The position numbers were made by a program, and so were the translations under genes. A DNA stretch of 58,366 nt from Amycolatopsis rifamycinica. GTDB lineage: Bacteria; Actinomycetota; Actinomycetes; Mycobacteriales; Pseudonocardiaceae. The notes beneath the pieces were generated by a model. It was not told the origin of the DNA. It saw nothing but the letters and a program-made list of their open reading frames with translations, and did no database searches. The stretch is taken from the NCBI RefSeq assembly GCF_000695625.1, contig NZ_JMQI01000084.1, positions 1 through 58,366 of the forward strand, given 5' to 3'. Position 1 is the first letter of the stretch; each line of letters starts with the position of its first letter. Positions 7,509-16,377 of this stretch are shown one piece after another.

Positions 7509-8859
7509 CGTCGTCGTGGTCGGCGCGGGCCTGGCCGGGCTCACCGCCGCCCGCGAGCTGACCGCGGCCGGCCGGGACGTCGTCGTCCTGGAAGCCCGCG
7601 ACCGGGTCGGCGGCCGCACCGTGAACCACGACCTCGGCGACGGCAAGGTCGTGGAGGCGGGCGGGCAGTTCGCCGGCCCGACCCAGGACCACATCCTCGC
7701 GCTGGCCAAGCAGGTCGGCGTCGACACGTTCCCGGCGTACACGCACGGCGCGTCGGTCTACGTCCACGGCGGCCGCGCGCGCCGGTACCGCGGCGACATC
7801 CCACCCGACCCGCTGGCGCTGCCCGACCTCGGCATCGCCATGCGGCGGATCAACCAGCTCGCGCGGAAGATCCCCCTGGAAGCACCGTGGCGCGCCCCGA
7901 AGGCCCGGGCCTGGGACAGCGTGACGTTCGAAAGCTGGCTCCGGCACACCACCGCCGGCTCCGGCGCCCTGGACCTGGTCAACGTGCTGCTCGGCTCGGC
8001 CTACGGCGGCAGCGCCGCCGGCGCGTCGCTGCTCTACAGCCTCTGGTACATCGCCGGCTTCGGCAACGAAACCACCCCCGGCACCGTCGAACGCGGCATC
8101 GGCGTCACCGGCGGAGCGCAGGAATTCCGCTTCGCCGGCGGGTCCCAGCTGATTTCGCAACGCCTCAGCGAGGAACTCGACGGACGTGTGGTGCTGGGCG
8201 CCCCGGTGCGGGCGATCGAGCAGGACGGCGACCGGGTCGCGGTCAAGTCCGATGTGGACACCTGGAGCGCGCGGCACGTCGTGGTGGCCGTCCCGCCCGC
8301 GCTGGCCACGCGGATCTCCTGGCGCCCGCTGCTGCCCCCGCAGCAGGACGCGCTGTTCTCCCGGATGACCTTCGGCGCGCTGATGAAGTGCGAAGCGGTG
8401 TACCCCGAGCCGTTCTGGCGCGCCGACGGGCTCAACGGGCAAGCCGTGTTCCGGAACGGTTCCCCGATCTGCTCCATGTGGGACAACTCCCCGCCCGACG
8501 GCAGACCCGGTGTCCTCATGGGCTTCCTCGGCGGCCCGCAGTGGCACACCTGGGCGGCGCGCCCGCCCCGCGAACGACGTGCCGCCGTCCTGCGCGCCTT
8601 CGCCGCGGCCGTCGGGAAGCCCGCGCTGAGCCCGGTGGAGTACTTCGAGCAGGACTGGGTCGGCGAGGAATGGACCCGCGGCGGCCCGACGTCGGTGCCC
8701 GGCACCGGCGTGCTGACCGAGCTCGGCTCGTGGCGCGACCGGCCCTTCGGCCGGGTGCACTGGGCCGGCGCCGAGCACTCGGACCACTGGAACGGATACA
8801 TGGACGGCGCGGTCCGCTCCGGCGAAACCGCCGCCCGCGCCGTTCTGGGCCACGACTGA
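7495..8859 (+). CDS. Flavin-containing monoamine oxidase family protein
   Basis: 454 residues, starting inside the end of the kinase gene (14 bp overlap). N-terminal FAD dinucleotide fold V-V-V-G-A-G-L-A-G-L-T-A-A-R-E-L, then the G-G-R-T FAD motif and E-A-G-G-Q-F. The C-terminal FAD segment reads H-W-A-G-A-E-H-S-D-H-W-N-G-Y-M-D-G-A. No Cys is evident at the covalent-FAD position of mammalian MAO, so FAD is probably non-covalent, as in bacterial putrescine/tyramine oxidases. Expected reaction: oxidative deamination of an amine to an aldehyde with H2O2 release. Its place in an aldolase/kinase operon suggests it works on a product or substrate of that pathway; an inference only. Confidence 0.9.
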   Translation: MRRTDVVVVGAGLAGLTAARELTAAGRDVVVLEARDRVGGRTVNHDLGDGKVVEAGGQFAGPTQDHILALAKQVGVDTFPAYTHGASVYVHGGRARRYRGDIPPDPLALPDLGIAMRRINQLARKIPLEAPWRAPKARAWDSVTFESWLRHTTAGSGALDLVNVLLGSAYGGSAAGASLLYSLWYIAGFGNETTPGTVERGIGVTGGAQEFRFAGGSQLISQRLSEELDGRVVLGAPVRAIEQDGDRVAVKSDVDTWSARHVVVAVPPALATRISWRPLLPPQQDALFSRMTFGALMKCEAVYPEPFWRADGLNGQAVFRNGSPICSMWDNSPPDGRPGVLMGFLGGPQWHTWAARPPRERRAAVLRAFAAAVGKPALSPVEYFEQDWVGEEWTRGGPTSVPGTGVLTELGSWRDRPFGRVHWAGAEHSDHWNGYMDGAVRSGETAARAVLGHD

Positions 8860-8867
8860 AGGCGACG

Positions 8868-9350
8868 ATGATGCGCGACTACACCGTTTCCGAGCAGGCG
8901 ATCATCCCGCACCCCGTGCGGCGGGTGTGGGAGGTGATCTCCGCGACCCACCGCTACGCCGAGTGGGTCCCGACCGTCCTGGAGGTGACCGACCACCACG
9001 GCACCGCCGAGATCGGCCGGACCTACCGCGAGCGCAACAGATCCCTCGGCCCGCTGACCACCCGGTCCACCTGGACCGTCCGCGAAATCGTGCCGCTCGC
9101 CCGCCGCGTCGACACGGGCGTCGGGTTCGCGCCCCTGCGGGACCTGACCAACGTGTTCGAGTTCGAGCCGATCACCCGCGGCGACGGGACGGAAAGCACG
9201 CTCATGACGTACGCGGTCCAGTACCGGCTGGGCCTCGGCCCGCTCGGTCCGCTGGTGCACCGCGTGGTCGCCGCCGGGCTGCGGTCCGACATGAAGCACG
9301 CGATGGACAACCTCGCCGACGTCATCCTCGCCGAGGGAGCCCACCCGTAG
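8868..9350 (+). CDS. SRPBCC (polyketide cyclase/START-like) protein
   Basis: 160 residues, ATG at 8868 (a second ATG follows at 8871). The pattern I-I-P-H-P-V-R-R-V-W-E-V-I-S ... Y-A-E-W-V-P at the N-terminus and a long C-terminal amphipathic helix (R-S-D-M-K-H-A-M-D-N-L-A-D-V) are typical of the SRPBCC hydrophobic-pocket fold. Members bind lipids or aromatic ligands, or act as cyclases. It is the last gene of the four-gene operon, 8 bp after the amine oxidase. It has no signal peptide. Function in the operon unknown. Confidence 0.85.
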   Translation: MMRDYTVSEQAIIPHPVRRVWEVISATHRYAEWVPTVLEVTDHHGTAEIGRTYRERNRSLGPLTTRSTWTVREIVPLARRVDTGVGFAPLRDLTNVFEFEPITRGDGTESTLMTYAVQYRLGLGPLGPLVHRVVAAGLRSDMKHAMDNLADVILAEGAHP

Positions 9351-9381
9351 CGCGGTGACGGGACAACGCCGGTCCCGCGGT

Positions 9382-9873
9382 TCAGGTCAGCGCGACCGGC
9401 GCCGAGCCCTCGAAGCGGTACCCGACGCCGCGGACGGTGGTGATCGGGTCCAGGTGGGGCTCGAGCTTGGCGCGGAGCTTCCGGACGTGGACGTCGACGG
9501 TGCGGTCGCTGCCGTCCCGCCGCGGCCAGAGGGCGTTCTTCAGCGCGGTGCGGGTGAAGACGCGGTCCGGGTGCGTGCGGAGGAAGTGCAGCAGGTCGAA
9601 TTCGAGCCGGGTGAGGGTGAGCGGACGGCCCAGCAGCAGGACGCGCCGGGACCGCGTTTCGATGCGCACGAGCGGATCCGGGACGAGCCTCAGCCGCGGC
9701 GCGGGCTCCGCGGCCCGCGTACCGGTGACGACTTCGACCCCGGCGAGCCCGTCGAGCGCGGCGGCCAGCCGGGTGGCGACGAGACCCGGATCCGCGGCCC
9801 GGCCGGTGAGGTCGATCCGGATGGTCAGCCGGAGCGCCTCGGCGGCCGGATATCGGTTCGGCTGGCTCGTCAT
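9382..9873 (-). CDS. Stand-alone OmpR/PhoB-type winged-helix DNA-binding protein
   Basis: 163 residues. The C-terminal two thirds is a complete OmpR-type effector domain: L-T-L-T-R-L-E-F-D-L-L-H-F-L, then V-D-V-H-V-R-K-L-R-A-K-L, ending T-V-R-G-V-G-Y-R-F. There is no receiver domain. Instead the first 60 residues form a short alpha/beta segment of unknown role (L-R-L-T-I-R-I-D-L-T-G), so the protein is not controlled by ordinary aspartate phosphorylation. It diverges from the permease pair at 10070 and may regulate it. A CACAAT hexamer seven bases before the ATG could be the -10 of a leaderless transcript, but its -35 is weak. Confidence 0.85.
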   Translation of the reverse strand: MTSQPNRYPAAEALRLTIRIDLTGRAADPGLVATRLAAALDGLAGVEVVTGTRAAEPAPRLRLVPDPLVRIETRSRRVLLLGRPLTLTRLEFDLLHFLRTHPDRVFTRTALKNALWPRRDGSDRTVDVHVRKLRAKLEPHLDPITTVRGVGYRFEGSAPVALT

Positions 9874-10069
9874 GGCGGCGATTGTGGTGGCCGGCGGGCG
9901 CGAGGAGAACTCCGCCCGATCCCCGGAACGACTTGACGGCACACCGGCCGCGTGAGCGGGCCGTCCCGGAGCAGCTCGGGACGCCCCGGTCCGGCCTCCG
10001 TCGTGAACCGGACCGGCCTCCGGCCCGTGTATGCGGTCGGGTGTGGAGCGGAAGGACGGGAGATCGCCG

Positions 10070-11071
10070 TTGACTGTCACCGAGGAAAGCCGGTGCCGCC
10101 GGGATCCGGACGAGAAGCCGGGCTGGAACGTCGATCCCGTGCTCGTCCTGACCTTGGTCCTGCTGGCCGGGTTCCTGGCCCAGGGCCCGCTCCGGCGGCT
10201 GTTGTCCGCTCCGGTCATGCAGGGCTGGATGACGGTGTTCGTGGCGGTCGTCGTGCAGGCGCTGCCGTTCCTCGTCCTCGGGGTGCTGCTTTCGGCCGGG
10301 CTGGCGGTCTTCGTGCCGCCGGCGTTCTTCACGCGCGTGCTGCCGAACCGGCCGGCGCTGGCCGTGCCGGTCGCCGGGCTGGCCGGGGCGGTCCTGCCCG
10401 GGTGCGAATGCGCGTCGGTGCCCGTGGCCGGCGCGCTGGTGCGCGGCGGGGTGACCCCGTCCGCCGCGGTGGCGTTCCTGCTGTCGGCGCCCGCGATCAA
10501 CCCGGTGGTGCTGACGGCGACGGCGGTCGCGTTCCCGGGCCAGCCGCGGATGGTCGTGGCCCGGTTCGTCGCGAGCCTGGCGGCGTCGTGCGTGATGGGC
10601 TGGCTGTGGCAGCGGCTCGGCCGTCCGGACTGGCTGCGTCCCCGCCCGCACGGCCACGGCGAGAGCGGCACCAGGGGAGAGGCGTTCTGGGGATCGGTGC
10701 GCCACGACGTCCTGCACGCGGCCGGGTTCCTCGTCGGCGGCGCGATGGCCGCCGCGACCCTCAAGGCCGTGGTGCCCGCGAGCCGGCTGCACGCCGCGGC
10801 CGCGCACCCCGTCGTGGCGGTGCTGGCCCTGGCGGCCCTCGCGGTGCTGCTGTCGATCTGCTCGGAGGCCGACGCGTTCGTCGCCTCGTCGCTGACGCAG
10901 TTCTCGCCGACGGCGCGGCTGGCGTTCCTGGTCGTCGGCCCGATGGTCGACCTGAAGCTGTTCGGCATGCAGGCCGCCACGTTCGGCCGCGGGTTCGCGC
11001 TGCGGTTCGCGCCGGTGACCTTCGCCGTGGCCGTGGTGGCCGCGGCGCTGACCGGGGCGGTGCTGCTGTGA
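10070..11071 (+). CDS. YraQ/UPF0718-type membrane permease
   Basis: 333 residues from a TTG at 10070, chosen because GGGAG lies 7 bases upstream; in-frame ATG 10031 and GTG 10043 are alternatives. About eight to ten hydrophobic helices. The segment P-G-C-E-C-A-S-V-P-V-A, with a Cys-x-Cys pair, and later S-A-P-A-I-N-P-V are hallmarks of the DUF318/YraQ permease family. These are thought to export metal ions or move small molecules across the inner membrane; transport direction and substrate are unproven. It overlaps the next gene by GTGA, and such permease/DUF1980 pairs recur in Gram-positive genomes, where some are under zinc control. I saw no Zur box here. Confidence 0.85.
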   Translation: MTVTEESRCRRDPDEKPGWNVDPVLVLTLVLLAGFLAQGPLRRLLSAPVMQGWMTVFVAVVVQALPFLVLGVLLSAGLAVFVPPAFFTRVLPNRPALAVPVAGLAGAVLPGCECASVPVAGALVRGGVTPSAAVAFLLSAPAINPVVLTATAVAFPGQPRMVVARFVASLAASCVMGWLWQRLGRPDWLRPRPHGHGESGTRGEAFWGSVRHDVLHAAGFLVGGAMAAATLKAVVPASRLHAAAAHPVVAVLALAALAVLLSICSEADAFVASSLTQFSPTARLAFLVVGPMVDLKLFGMQAATFGRGFALRFAPVTFAVAVVAAALTGAVLL

Positions 11072-11757
11072 ACCGGACCGTGCAGGCGATCCTGCTGTTC
11101 CTCGTCGGCGGCGTCCTGCTCCACGCCGGCGTGACCGGGCTGTACCTGCGGTACGTCAAGGCCGGCCTGCGCCCGCTGGTGCTGGCGGCCGGCGTGGTCC
11201 TGGTGCTCGCGGCCCTGGCGACGGTCTGGTACGCGCGCCGCCGCCCGGGCGGGCACGCGGCGCCCCGGGTCTCGTGGCTGCTGGTGCTGCCGGTGTTCGC
11301 GCTGATCCTCGCCGCGCCACCGGCGCTGGGTTCCTACAGCGCGATGCGGGCCGGCACGGCGGTGACGGCACCACGCATCCTCACCCCGCTCCCGGAGGGC
11401 AACCCCGTCCGCCTGACGACGATCGACTACGCGGACCGAGCGGCCTACGACCACGGCCGCTCGCTGGCCGGCCGCACGGTCACGATCACCGGTTTCGTGG
11501 CCTTCGACCCCGGCGGCACGCCGTACCTGGTCCGCATGCTCCTCAACTGCTGCGCGGCGGACGCCCAGCCGGTGAAGGTCGGCCTCACCGGCCGGGTCCC
11601 GCCGGTCCTGCAACCCGATTCGTGGCTCGAGATCACCGGCGCGTACTCCGCGGAGAAGACCGAGGACCCGGTCAACGGCGGCACGATCCCGTTCATCGAC
11701 GTCGGCCTGGCCCGGCCCGTGGCGCCGCCGGCCGATCCCTACGAGAGTCTCGGCTAG
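11068..11757 (+). CDS. TIGR03943/DUF1980 family protein, partner of the YraQ-type permease
   Basis: 229 residues, GTG start overlapping the permease stop. Two or three N-terminal membrane helices (residues about 5-25, 33-55 and 70-90) are followed by an extracytoplasmic domain containing a C-C pair (L-L-N-C-C-A-A-D-A-Q-P-V-K-V) and W-L-E-I-T-G. This is the YcgQ-like architecture. It probably forms a complex with the YraQ-type permease, the Cys pair being a candidate metal ligand. The gene converges on the orphan binding-protein gene with 18 bp between stops. Confidence 0.83.
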   Translation: MNRTVQAILLFLVGGVLLHAGVTGLYLRYVKAGLRPLVLAAGVVLVLAALATVWYARRRPGGHAAPRVSWLLVLPVFALILAAPPALGSYSAMRAGTAVTAPRILTPLPEGNPVRLTTIDYADRAAYDHGRSLAGRTVTITGFVAFDPGGTPYLVRMLLNCCAADAQPVKVGLTGRVPPVLQPDSWLEITGAYSAEKTEDPVNGGTIPFIDVGLARPVAPPADPYESLG

Positions 11758-11775
11758 CGGCACCCCCTCCGTCGG

Positions 11776-12777
11776 CTACCTCCCCGCCTGCGGGCCGATC
11801 ATCGAGTTCACGTCGATCGGCGATGGGATGGCGCCGAGCTGCAGCAGCAGGTCCGGGACCCGTTGCAGGCGCCGGGAATCGAGGATCGAGCCGTAGCCCG
11901 GCAGGGTGAGCAGCTTGGCCGTGTCCTCGTCGATCTTGGCGAAGCGCACCAGCAGCGGCTCGACCTTGGCGCGGTCGAACAGGGCGTCGTGGGTGGCCTT
12001 CTGCATGGCCCGCTGGAACGCGGCCAGGGTCTTCGGGTTCTCCTGCACCCACTTGCGCGTCGCGCCGTAGCCGGTGAGCGGGAAGTCCTGGGTGGCGCCG
12101 GTGTTGATGTCGATCACCGGGATCGCGCCGGCCGTCTGGGCGGCCTGCGTGATGTACGGCTCCGGCAGGTACGCCGCGTCGGCCTGGCCCTGCTGCAGCG
12201 CCGCGGCGATGCCGGGCAGCGGGATCAGCACCCATTTCACTTTGCCGAAATCGACGTTGTGATCTTGCATGACCGACCGGGTGAGAAGATCCGAAGCGGT
12301 GTTTTTGGCCGTGATGGCGATCTTCGCGCCCGCCAGGTCGGCGATTGTTTTCACCGGCGAATTCGGGACCGTGACGATCGCATTGGACTTCGCGTTGACC
12401 GACGTCGCGTCGGCGACCAGCTGCATGTCGGCGGCACCGGTGCTGCGGGCGGTGAAGAACGGCGGGTAGGTCGAGAAGGCGATGTCGGCGTCACCGGAGA
12501 TCGACTTCGTCAACGAGGCCTGGCCGCTGGCGGCGATGACGGACTCCACGGTGAGGCCTTCGGCCTGGAAGTAGCCTTCGTCCTGGGCCAACCAGAACGG
12601 GGCGAGGTCCGTGGTGGGCAGGATCGACACCTTCAGCGTCGTCTTTTCGAGCCCGTTGCCGCCCGGCGAGGCGCCCGGGCCGGTCGCGCCGAGCGCACCG
12701 CAACCGGTTACGACCGTGACGACCGCGAGGGCGAGCGCAGCACGAACACGGCCACGGTTCCTGACTATTCCGAACAA
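11776..12777 (-). CDS. Orphan NMT1/SsuA-like ABC transporter substrate-binding lipoprotein
   Basis: About 333 residues from a TTG at 12777 preceded by GAGGAG; upstream in-frame starts would add a non-signal leader. Lipobox V-T-G-C near residue 25. The body is a type 2 periplasmic-binding fold of the nitrate/sulfonate/thiamine-precursor class: L-A-P-F-W-L-A-Q-D-E-G-Y-F, A-D-A-A-Y-L-P-E-P-Y. Such proteins deliver taurine, alkanesulfonates, nitrate or pyrimidine precursors to an ABC importer. No permease or ATPase gene is adjacent, so it either serves a transporter elsewhere or acts as a sensor. It has its own promoter and diverges from the LuxR activator gene. Confidence 0.88.
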   Translation of the reverse strand: MFGIVRNRGRVRAALALAVVTVVTGCGALGATGPGASPGGNGLEKTTLKVSILPTTDLAPFWLAQDEGYFQAEGLTVESVIAASGQASLTKSISGDADIAFSTYPPFFTARSTGAADMQLVADATSVNAKSNAIVTVPNSPVKTIADLAGAKIAITAKNTASDLLTRSVMQDHNVDFGKVKWVLIPLPGIAAALQQGQADAAYLPEPYITQAAQTAGAIPVIDINTGATQDFPLTGYGATRKWVQENPKTLAAFQRAMQKATHDALFDRAKVEPLLVRFAKIDEDTAKLLTLPGYGSILDSRRLQRVPDLLLQLGAIPSPIDVNSMIGPQAGR

Positions 12778-12859
12778 GGTCTGCTCCTCGAAGGAGATGA
12801 CAGTTGATGTACCGGCTCCAAGGAAGGTGGGTGATTCACTCCCCGGTGTCAGGCGGGTC

Positions 12860-12889
12860 ACTGTAGGGACCCCCGGCTGTCCTTGACAA
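12860..12889 (-). promoter_or_regulatory. Promoter of the orphan substrate-binding protein gene
   Basis: Minus-strand -35 TTGTCA (12884-12889), 18 bp spacer, -10 TACAGT (12860-12865); the leader to the TTG start would be about 75 nt. Both hexamers are close to consensus. Confidence 0.55.
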
Positions 12890-13457
12890 TGCGTGATGGC
12901 ACCGGATGCGGGAATTCACCACAATGGCGGCACGAATACTAGATCGACGATCTTGCGCGGCCGGCGGTCACCGAGCGGCGCGGCGCGCGGGTCGCCGGAG
13001 GTGGGGGTCGAGTGCGGAAAACGTGGCCCCGCACCAACCCGCAAAGCGGAAAACAACGGATCGCCAGGCGTATTCGGCAGCCGGCGACCCGGCGTGGCCG
13101 TCCCCCGGAAAATCGGTCCGGTCAGGGGGTGCGTGCGATTATCTGCGCAGGCAGGCAAAGGGGAAATCGTCGATGATCACGGACGGTAGTCGTGAGCGAG
13201 GAGGGCCGCCTGTCCGTGGATGTGACGCCGAGGGCCCGTGAGGAGCAACGAGTTTCGGGGAACTCGGGCGTCCGGGTCGTTCCTTGTCCGGGGCGGCCGG
13301 ACCGGCGGCGGCCGCCGGTCGGGCGGGCGGTGATCCACCCGCGGTGGCCTGGTGAATCACATCCTGATCACGAATCGGCGCATTTCCCGAATGGGAGGTT
13401 TCCCATCCGGGAACACCGGACTGGCAGCCGGTGTTACGCGGTGACCGGGTGGCCCTC
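12890..13457. other. Intergenic region between divergent promoters
   Basis: About 570 bp of noticeably lower GC than the flanks, lying between the binding-protein promoter and the LuxR promoter. Short open frames occur on both strands but none has a ribosome site with convincing codon use. I see no RNA gene or repeat in it. Confidence 0.5.
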
Positions 13458-13487
13458 TTGTTGGGGAACCGGTTTTACTTCTAAAAT
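13458..13487 (+). promoter_or_regulatory. Strong promoter giving a leaderless LuxR/LAL transcript
   Basis: -35 TTGTTG (13458-13463), 18 bp spacer, -10 TAAAAT (13482-13487). Transcription should start about seven bases later, at the GTG codon 13495. This decides the gene start against the much longer open frame that reaches back to 13192. Confidence 0.65.
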
Positions 13488-13494
13488 CCTCCGT

Positions 13495-16326
13495 GTGCGA
13501 CCGCTTACGGACGGTACCGAGCTGCTGGTCGGCCGGGACAGCGAGCTGTCCCGGCTGGTCGGGTGGATCCGTGAGGTCGCCGCGGGCCGGGGCCGTGCCG
13601 TGCTGGTGGACGGCGAGCCAGGGATCGGCAAGTCGGCGCTGGTCCGGTCGGCCTGCGCGGCCGCCACCGACGCGGGTTGCCAGGTGTTCTGGGGAGCGGG
13701 CGACGAGCTCGGGCAGGCGCTGCCCCTGCTGCCGCTCCTGGACGCCCTGGAGATCACGCCCGCCACGCGGGATCCCCGTCGTGACGCCGTTTACCAGCTG
13801 CTGGGCGGCGGTGCCGTCGCGGGCAAGGGCGCCGACCTCGCCGCCGCGGCCGCCGAACAGCTGATCGCGTTGGTGGACCAGCTCTGCCAGGACGGCCCGG
13901 CCGTGCTGGTCGTCGACGAGCTGCAGTGGGCCGACAGCACCACGGTCGCGGTGTGGAGCCGGCTCGCCCGCCTGGTCCGGCAGCTCCCGCTGCTGCTGAT
14001 CGGCGTGCTGCGGCCGGTGCCGCGCCGCGACGACCTGCGCTCGCTCTTCCGGATCGTCCGGCCGGCCGAGCGGCTGCGGCTGGGCCGGCTCGCGGAACCG
14101 GCGGTGCTCGAGCTGGTGGCCGCCCTGGCCGGCGGCAAACCGGGCGCCCGGCTGGAGGAGCTGGCCGCCGGGGCCGCCGGAAATCCCCTGTACCTCACCG
14201 AACTGGTCGACGCGCTGACCCGCAGCTCGTGCCTGGAGGTCGATCCCGCGGGCATCGCGGAGCTGACCGGCGCGGCCACGCCGGACTCCCTGCCCGAGGC
14301 GATCGCGGACCGGCTGGGCTTCCTCACCGAGCCGGCGCGGGCCGTGCTGCGGACGGCGGCGCTGCTCGGCGTCGGCTTCTCGGTCGCGGACCTGGTGACG
14401 GTGACGAACTCTTCGCTCGCCGAGCTGCTGCCCGCCCTCGACGAGGCCCGCGCGGCCGGCGTGCTGGTGGCGGCCGGCGACGACCTGCAGTTCCGGCATC
14501 CCCTGATCCGCACGGCGTTGTACGACGAGATGCCGACGGCGGTCCGGGTCGCCTGGCACCAGTCGGCCGCGTGGGCGCTGGCCGAAGCGAGCGCCCCGGT
14601 CGAGCGGGTGGCGCGGCAGCTGCTGCCCATGGTGTCCACAACGGACACCCGGGTGCCGGTCCCGGACTGGGCGGTGAAGTGGCTGCTGAAGGTGGCCATG
14701 CCGTTGATCGGTCAGGCGCCGGTGGTCGCCGTCGCGCTGCTGAGACGGGCGGTGCGGGACGCGCCGCTCGACGACGCGGTGACCGGGGCGCTGGCCTGCC
14801 GGCTGGCCGACGCGTACTACCGGGTGGGCAACGTGGCCCAGGCCGAGCGGATCGCCTGCCGCGCTTTGGATCGCGTCCGCGACCCCGACGTGCGCGTCGA
14901 CCTGCACACGACCGTCGTCCAGAGCCGCGGGACGGCCGGCCGGGCCGCCGAGTCGCTCCCCGCCCTCAACGAGGCGCTGAACCAGCCGGGGCTGCAGGCC
15001 CGGCACCGGGCCCGGCTCCTGGTGCTCATCGCGCGGATCCGGCGCGTCCTCGGCGAGGTCGACTCCGCGGGCCGGGCCGCTTCCGCGGCGCTGGCGGAGC
15101 TCGGCGCGGCCGAAGACCGCTGGGCGACGGGCTGGGCGCTGCACGTGCTGAGCCAGTGCGCGATGACGCGGGGCGAGTGGGCCGCCGCGCTGCCGCTGTT
15201 CGAGCGCGCGATGGCCGTCGTGCGGGGCGACCCCACGCTGATCGAGCTCACGTTGCTACTGCGCATCAACCAGTCGGTCACCTTCGGCGCGCTCGACCGT
15301 TACGCCGACGCGCTGACCGCCGCCGGCCAGGCCCGCGAACTGGCCGACCGCACCGGCAGCGTCGCGCGGCTGACCCAGGTCCAGAGCGCGATCGGGCAGC
15401 TGCTGCTGGGCGCCGGCCGGTGGGACGACGCACTGGCGGAGGTGGACGTCGTCCCGGACGACCACAAGGACCCGGGCGTGGTGTGCTGCGACCACGGCGT
15501 CGCGGCGATCATCCACTTCCACCGCGACGAAACGGCCGCGGCCCGCCGCCACCTCGACGTCGCCGCCCTGCATTCCGAGCGGGCCGGCGACGAGGTGGTG
15601 GAATCCCTGGTCCGGGCCCGCAGCCTGGCGTTCGAGCACGCGGGCGCGCCGGAGCGGGCGCTCGCGGTGCTGACGGCGGTGCCGGCGGGTGAAGACGCGG
15701 GGGAGGAGCGCCTGGGCGACGCGGTCCGGCTGGCGATGACGATCGGCGACGTCCGCACGGCGGCGGAGATCGAGGCCCGGGCGCGGGCGATCGCCGCCGA
15801 GTCCGCGGTCCCGCACCGCCGCGCGCTGGCTCTGTACTGCCGCGGCCTGCTGGAGCGCGACGGGACGATGCTGCTGCGAGCCGCCGACGGCTACGCCGAC
15901 GCGGGCCGCCCGCTGTCGCAGGCCAAGGCCCTGGAGGCGGCCGCGCTCGCCTTCGCCGAAGCCCGCACCGAAGACCGCGGTTCGGCGCGGGCGGCCTTCA
16001 CCCACGCCATCGACCTCTACGCGGAGCTGGACGCCCAGTGGGACGTGGCCAGGCTGCGCGCGTTGTTCCGGGCCCTGGGCATCCGCCGCGGCCCGAAGGT
16101 GAAGCACCGCCAGGCCACGCACGGCTGGGACAGCCTCACCCCGACCGAGGGCCGGATCGCCGCGCTGGTGGTCGAAGGCCTGTCGAACCCGCAGATCGCG
16201 GCCCGCCTCTACCTGTCACCGCGCACGGTGGGCACGCACGTCTCGCACATCCTGACCAAGCTGGGCGTGCACTCCCGCATCGACATCGCCCGGGAGGCGG
16301 CCCGCCACCAGTCCGCGTCGGGCTGA
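13495..16326 (+). CDS. Large ATP-binding LuxR-family (LAL) transcriptional activator
   Basis: 943 residues. An N-terminal STAND/AAA-type ATPase has Walker A G-E-P-G-I-G-K-S at about residues 40-47 and Walker B V-L-V-V-D-E-L-Q-W-A-D near residue 140. A long helical, TPR-like middle is followed by a C-terminal LuxR helix-turn-helix: L-T-P-T-E-G-R-I-A-A-L-V ... S-P-R-T-V-G-T-H-V-S-H-I-L. LAL proteins use ATP binding and a ligand signal (maltotriose in MalT) to activate catabolic or antibiotic genes. The GTG at 13495 is chosen from the promoter spacing. It diverges from the orphan binding-protein gene; that pair could form a sense-and-respond unit, an inference. The stop is followed by a run of ten C residues. 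Confidence 0.9.
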   Translation: MRPLTDGTELLVGRDSELSRLVGWIREVAAGRGRAVLVDGEPGIGKSALVRSACAAATDAGCQVFWGAGDELGQALPLLPLLDALEITPATRDPRRDAVYQLLGGGAVAGKGADLAAAAAEQLIALVDQLCQDGPAVLVVDELQWADSTTVAVWSRLARLVRQLPLLLIGVLRPVPRRDDLRSLFRIVRPAERLRLGRLAEPAVLELVAALAGGKPGARLEELAAGAAGNPLYLTELVDALTRSSCLEVDPAGIAELTGAATPDSLPEAIADRLGFLTEPARAVLRTAALLGVGFSVADLVTVTNSSLAELLPALDEARAAGVLVAAGDDLQFRHPLIRTALYDEMPTAVRVAWHQSAAWALAEASAPVERVARQLLPMVSTTDTRVPVPDWAVKWLLKVAMPLIGQAPVVAVALLRRAVRDAPLDDAVTGALACRLADAYYRVGNVAQAERIACRALDRVRDPDVRVDLHTTVVQSRGTAGRAAESLPALNEALNQPGLQARHRARLLVLIARIRRVLGEVDSAGRAASAALAELGAAEDRWATGWALHVLSQCAMTRGEWAAALPLFERAMAVVRGDPTLIELTLLLRINQSVTFGALDRYADALTAAGQARELADRTGSVARLTQVQSAIGQLLLGAGRWDDALAEVDVVPDDHKDPGVVCCDHGVAAIIHFHRDETAAARRHLDVAALHSERAGDEVVESLVRARSLAFEHAGAPERALAVLTAVPAGEDAGEERLGDAVRLAMTIGDVRTAAEIEARARAIAAESAVPHRRALALYCRGLLERDGTMLLRAADGYADAGRPLSQAKALEAAALAFAEARTEDRGSARAAFTHAIDLYAELDAQWDVARLRALFRALGIRRGPKVKHRQATHGWDSLTPTEGRIAALVVEGLSNPQIAARLYLSPRTVGTHVSHILTKLGVHSRIDIAREAARHQSASG

Positions 16327-16377
16327 ACGACCCTCCCGGCACGCCACCCGCCCCCCCCCCGGAGCGAGCCCGCCGGA

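Noticed and set aside
10020..10069. Zur box upstream of the YraQ/DUF1980 pair
   Set aside because: Such pairs can be zinc regulated, but nothing here resembles the TGAAAATGATTTTCA-type motif.
12893..13189. Small plus-strand frames between the binding-protein and LuxR genes
   Set aside because: No ribosome site, no domain and atypical codon use; the region is better read as promoter DNA.
16351..16360. Run of ten C residues that might be a phase-variable tract
   Set aside because: It lies between two converging stop codons, outside any coding region or promoter, so slippage would not switch a gene.
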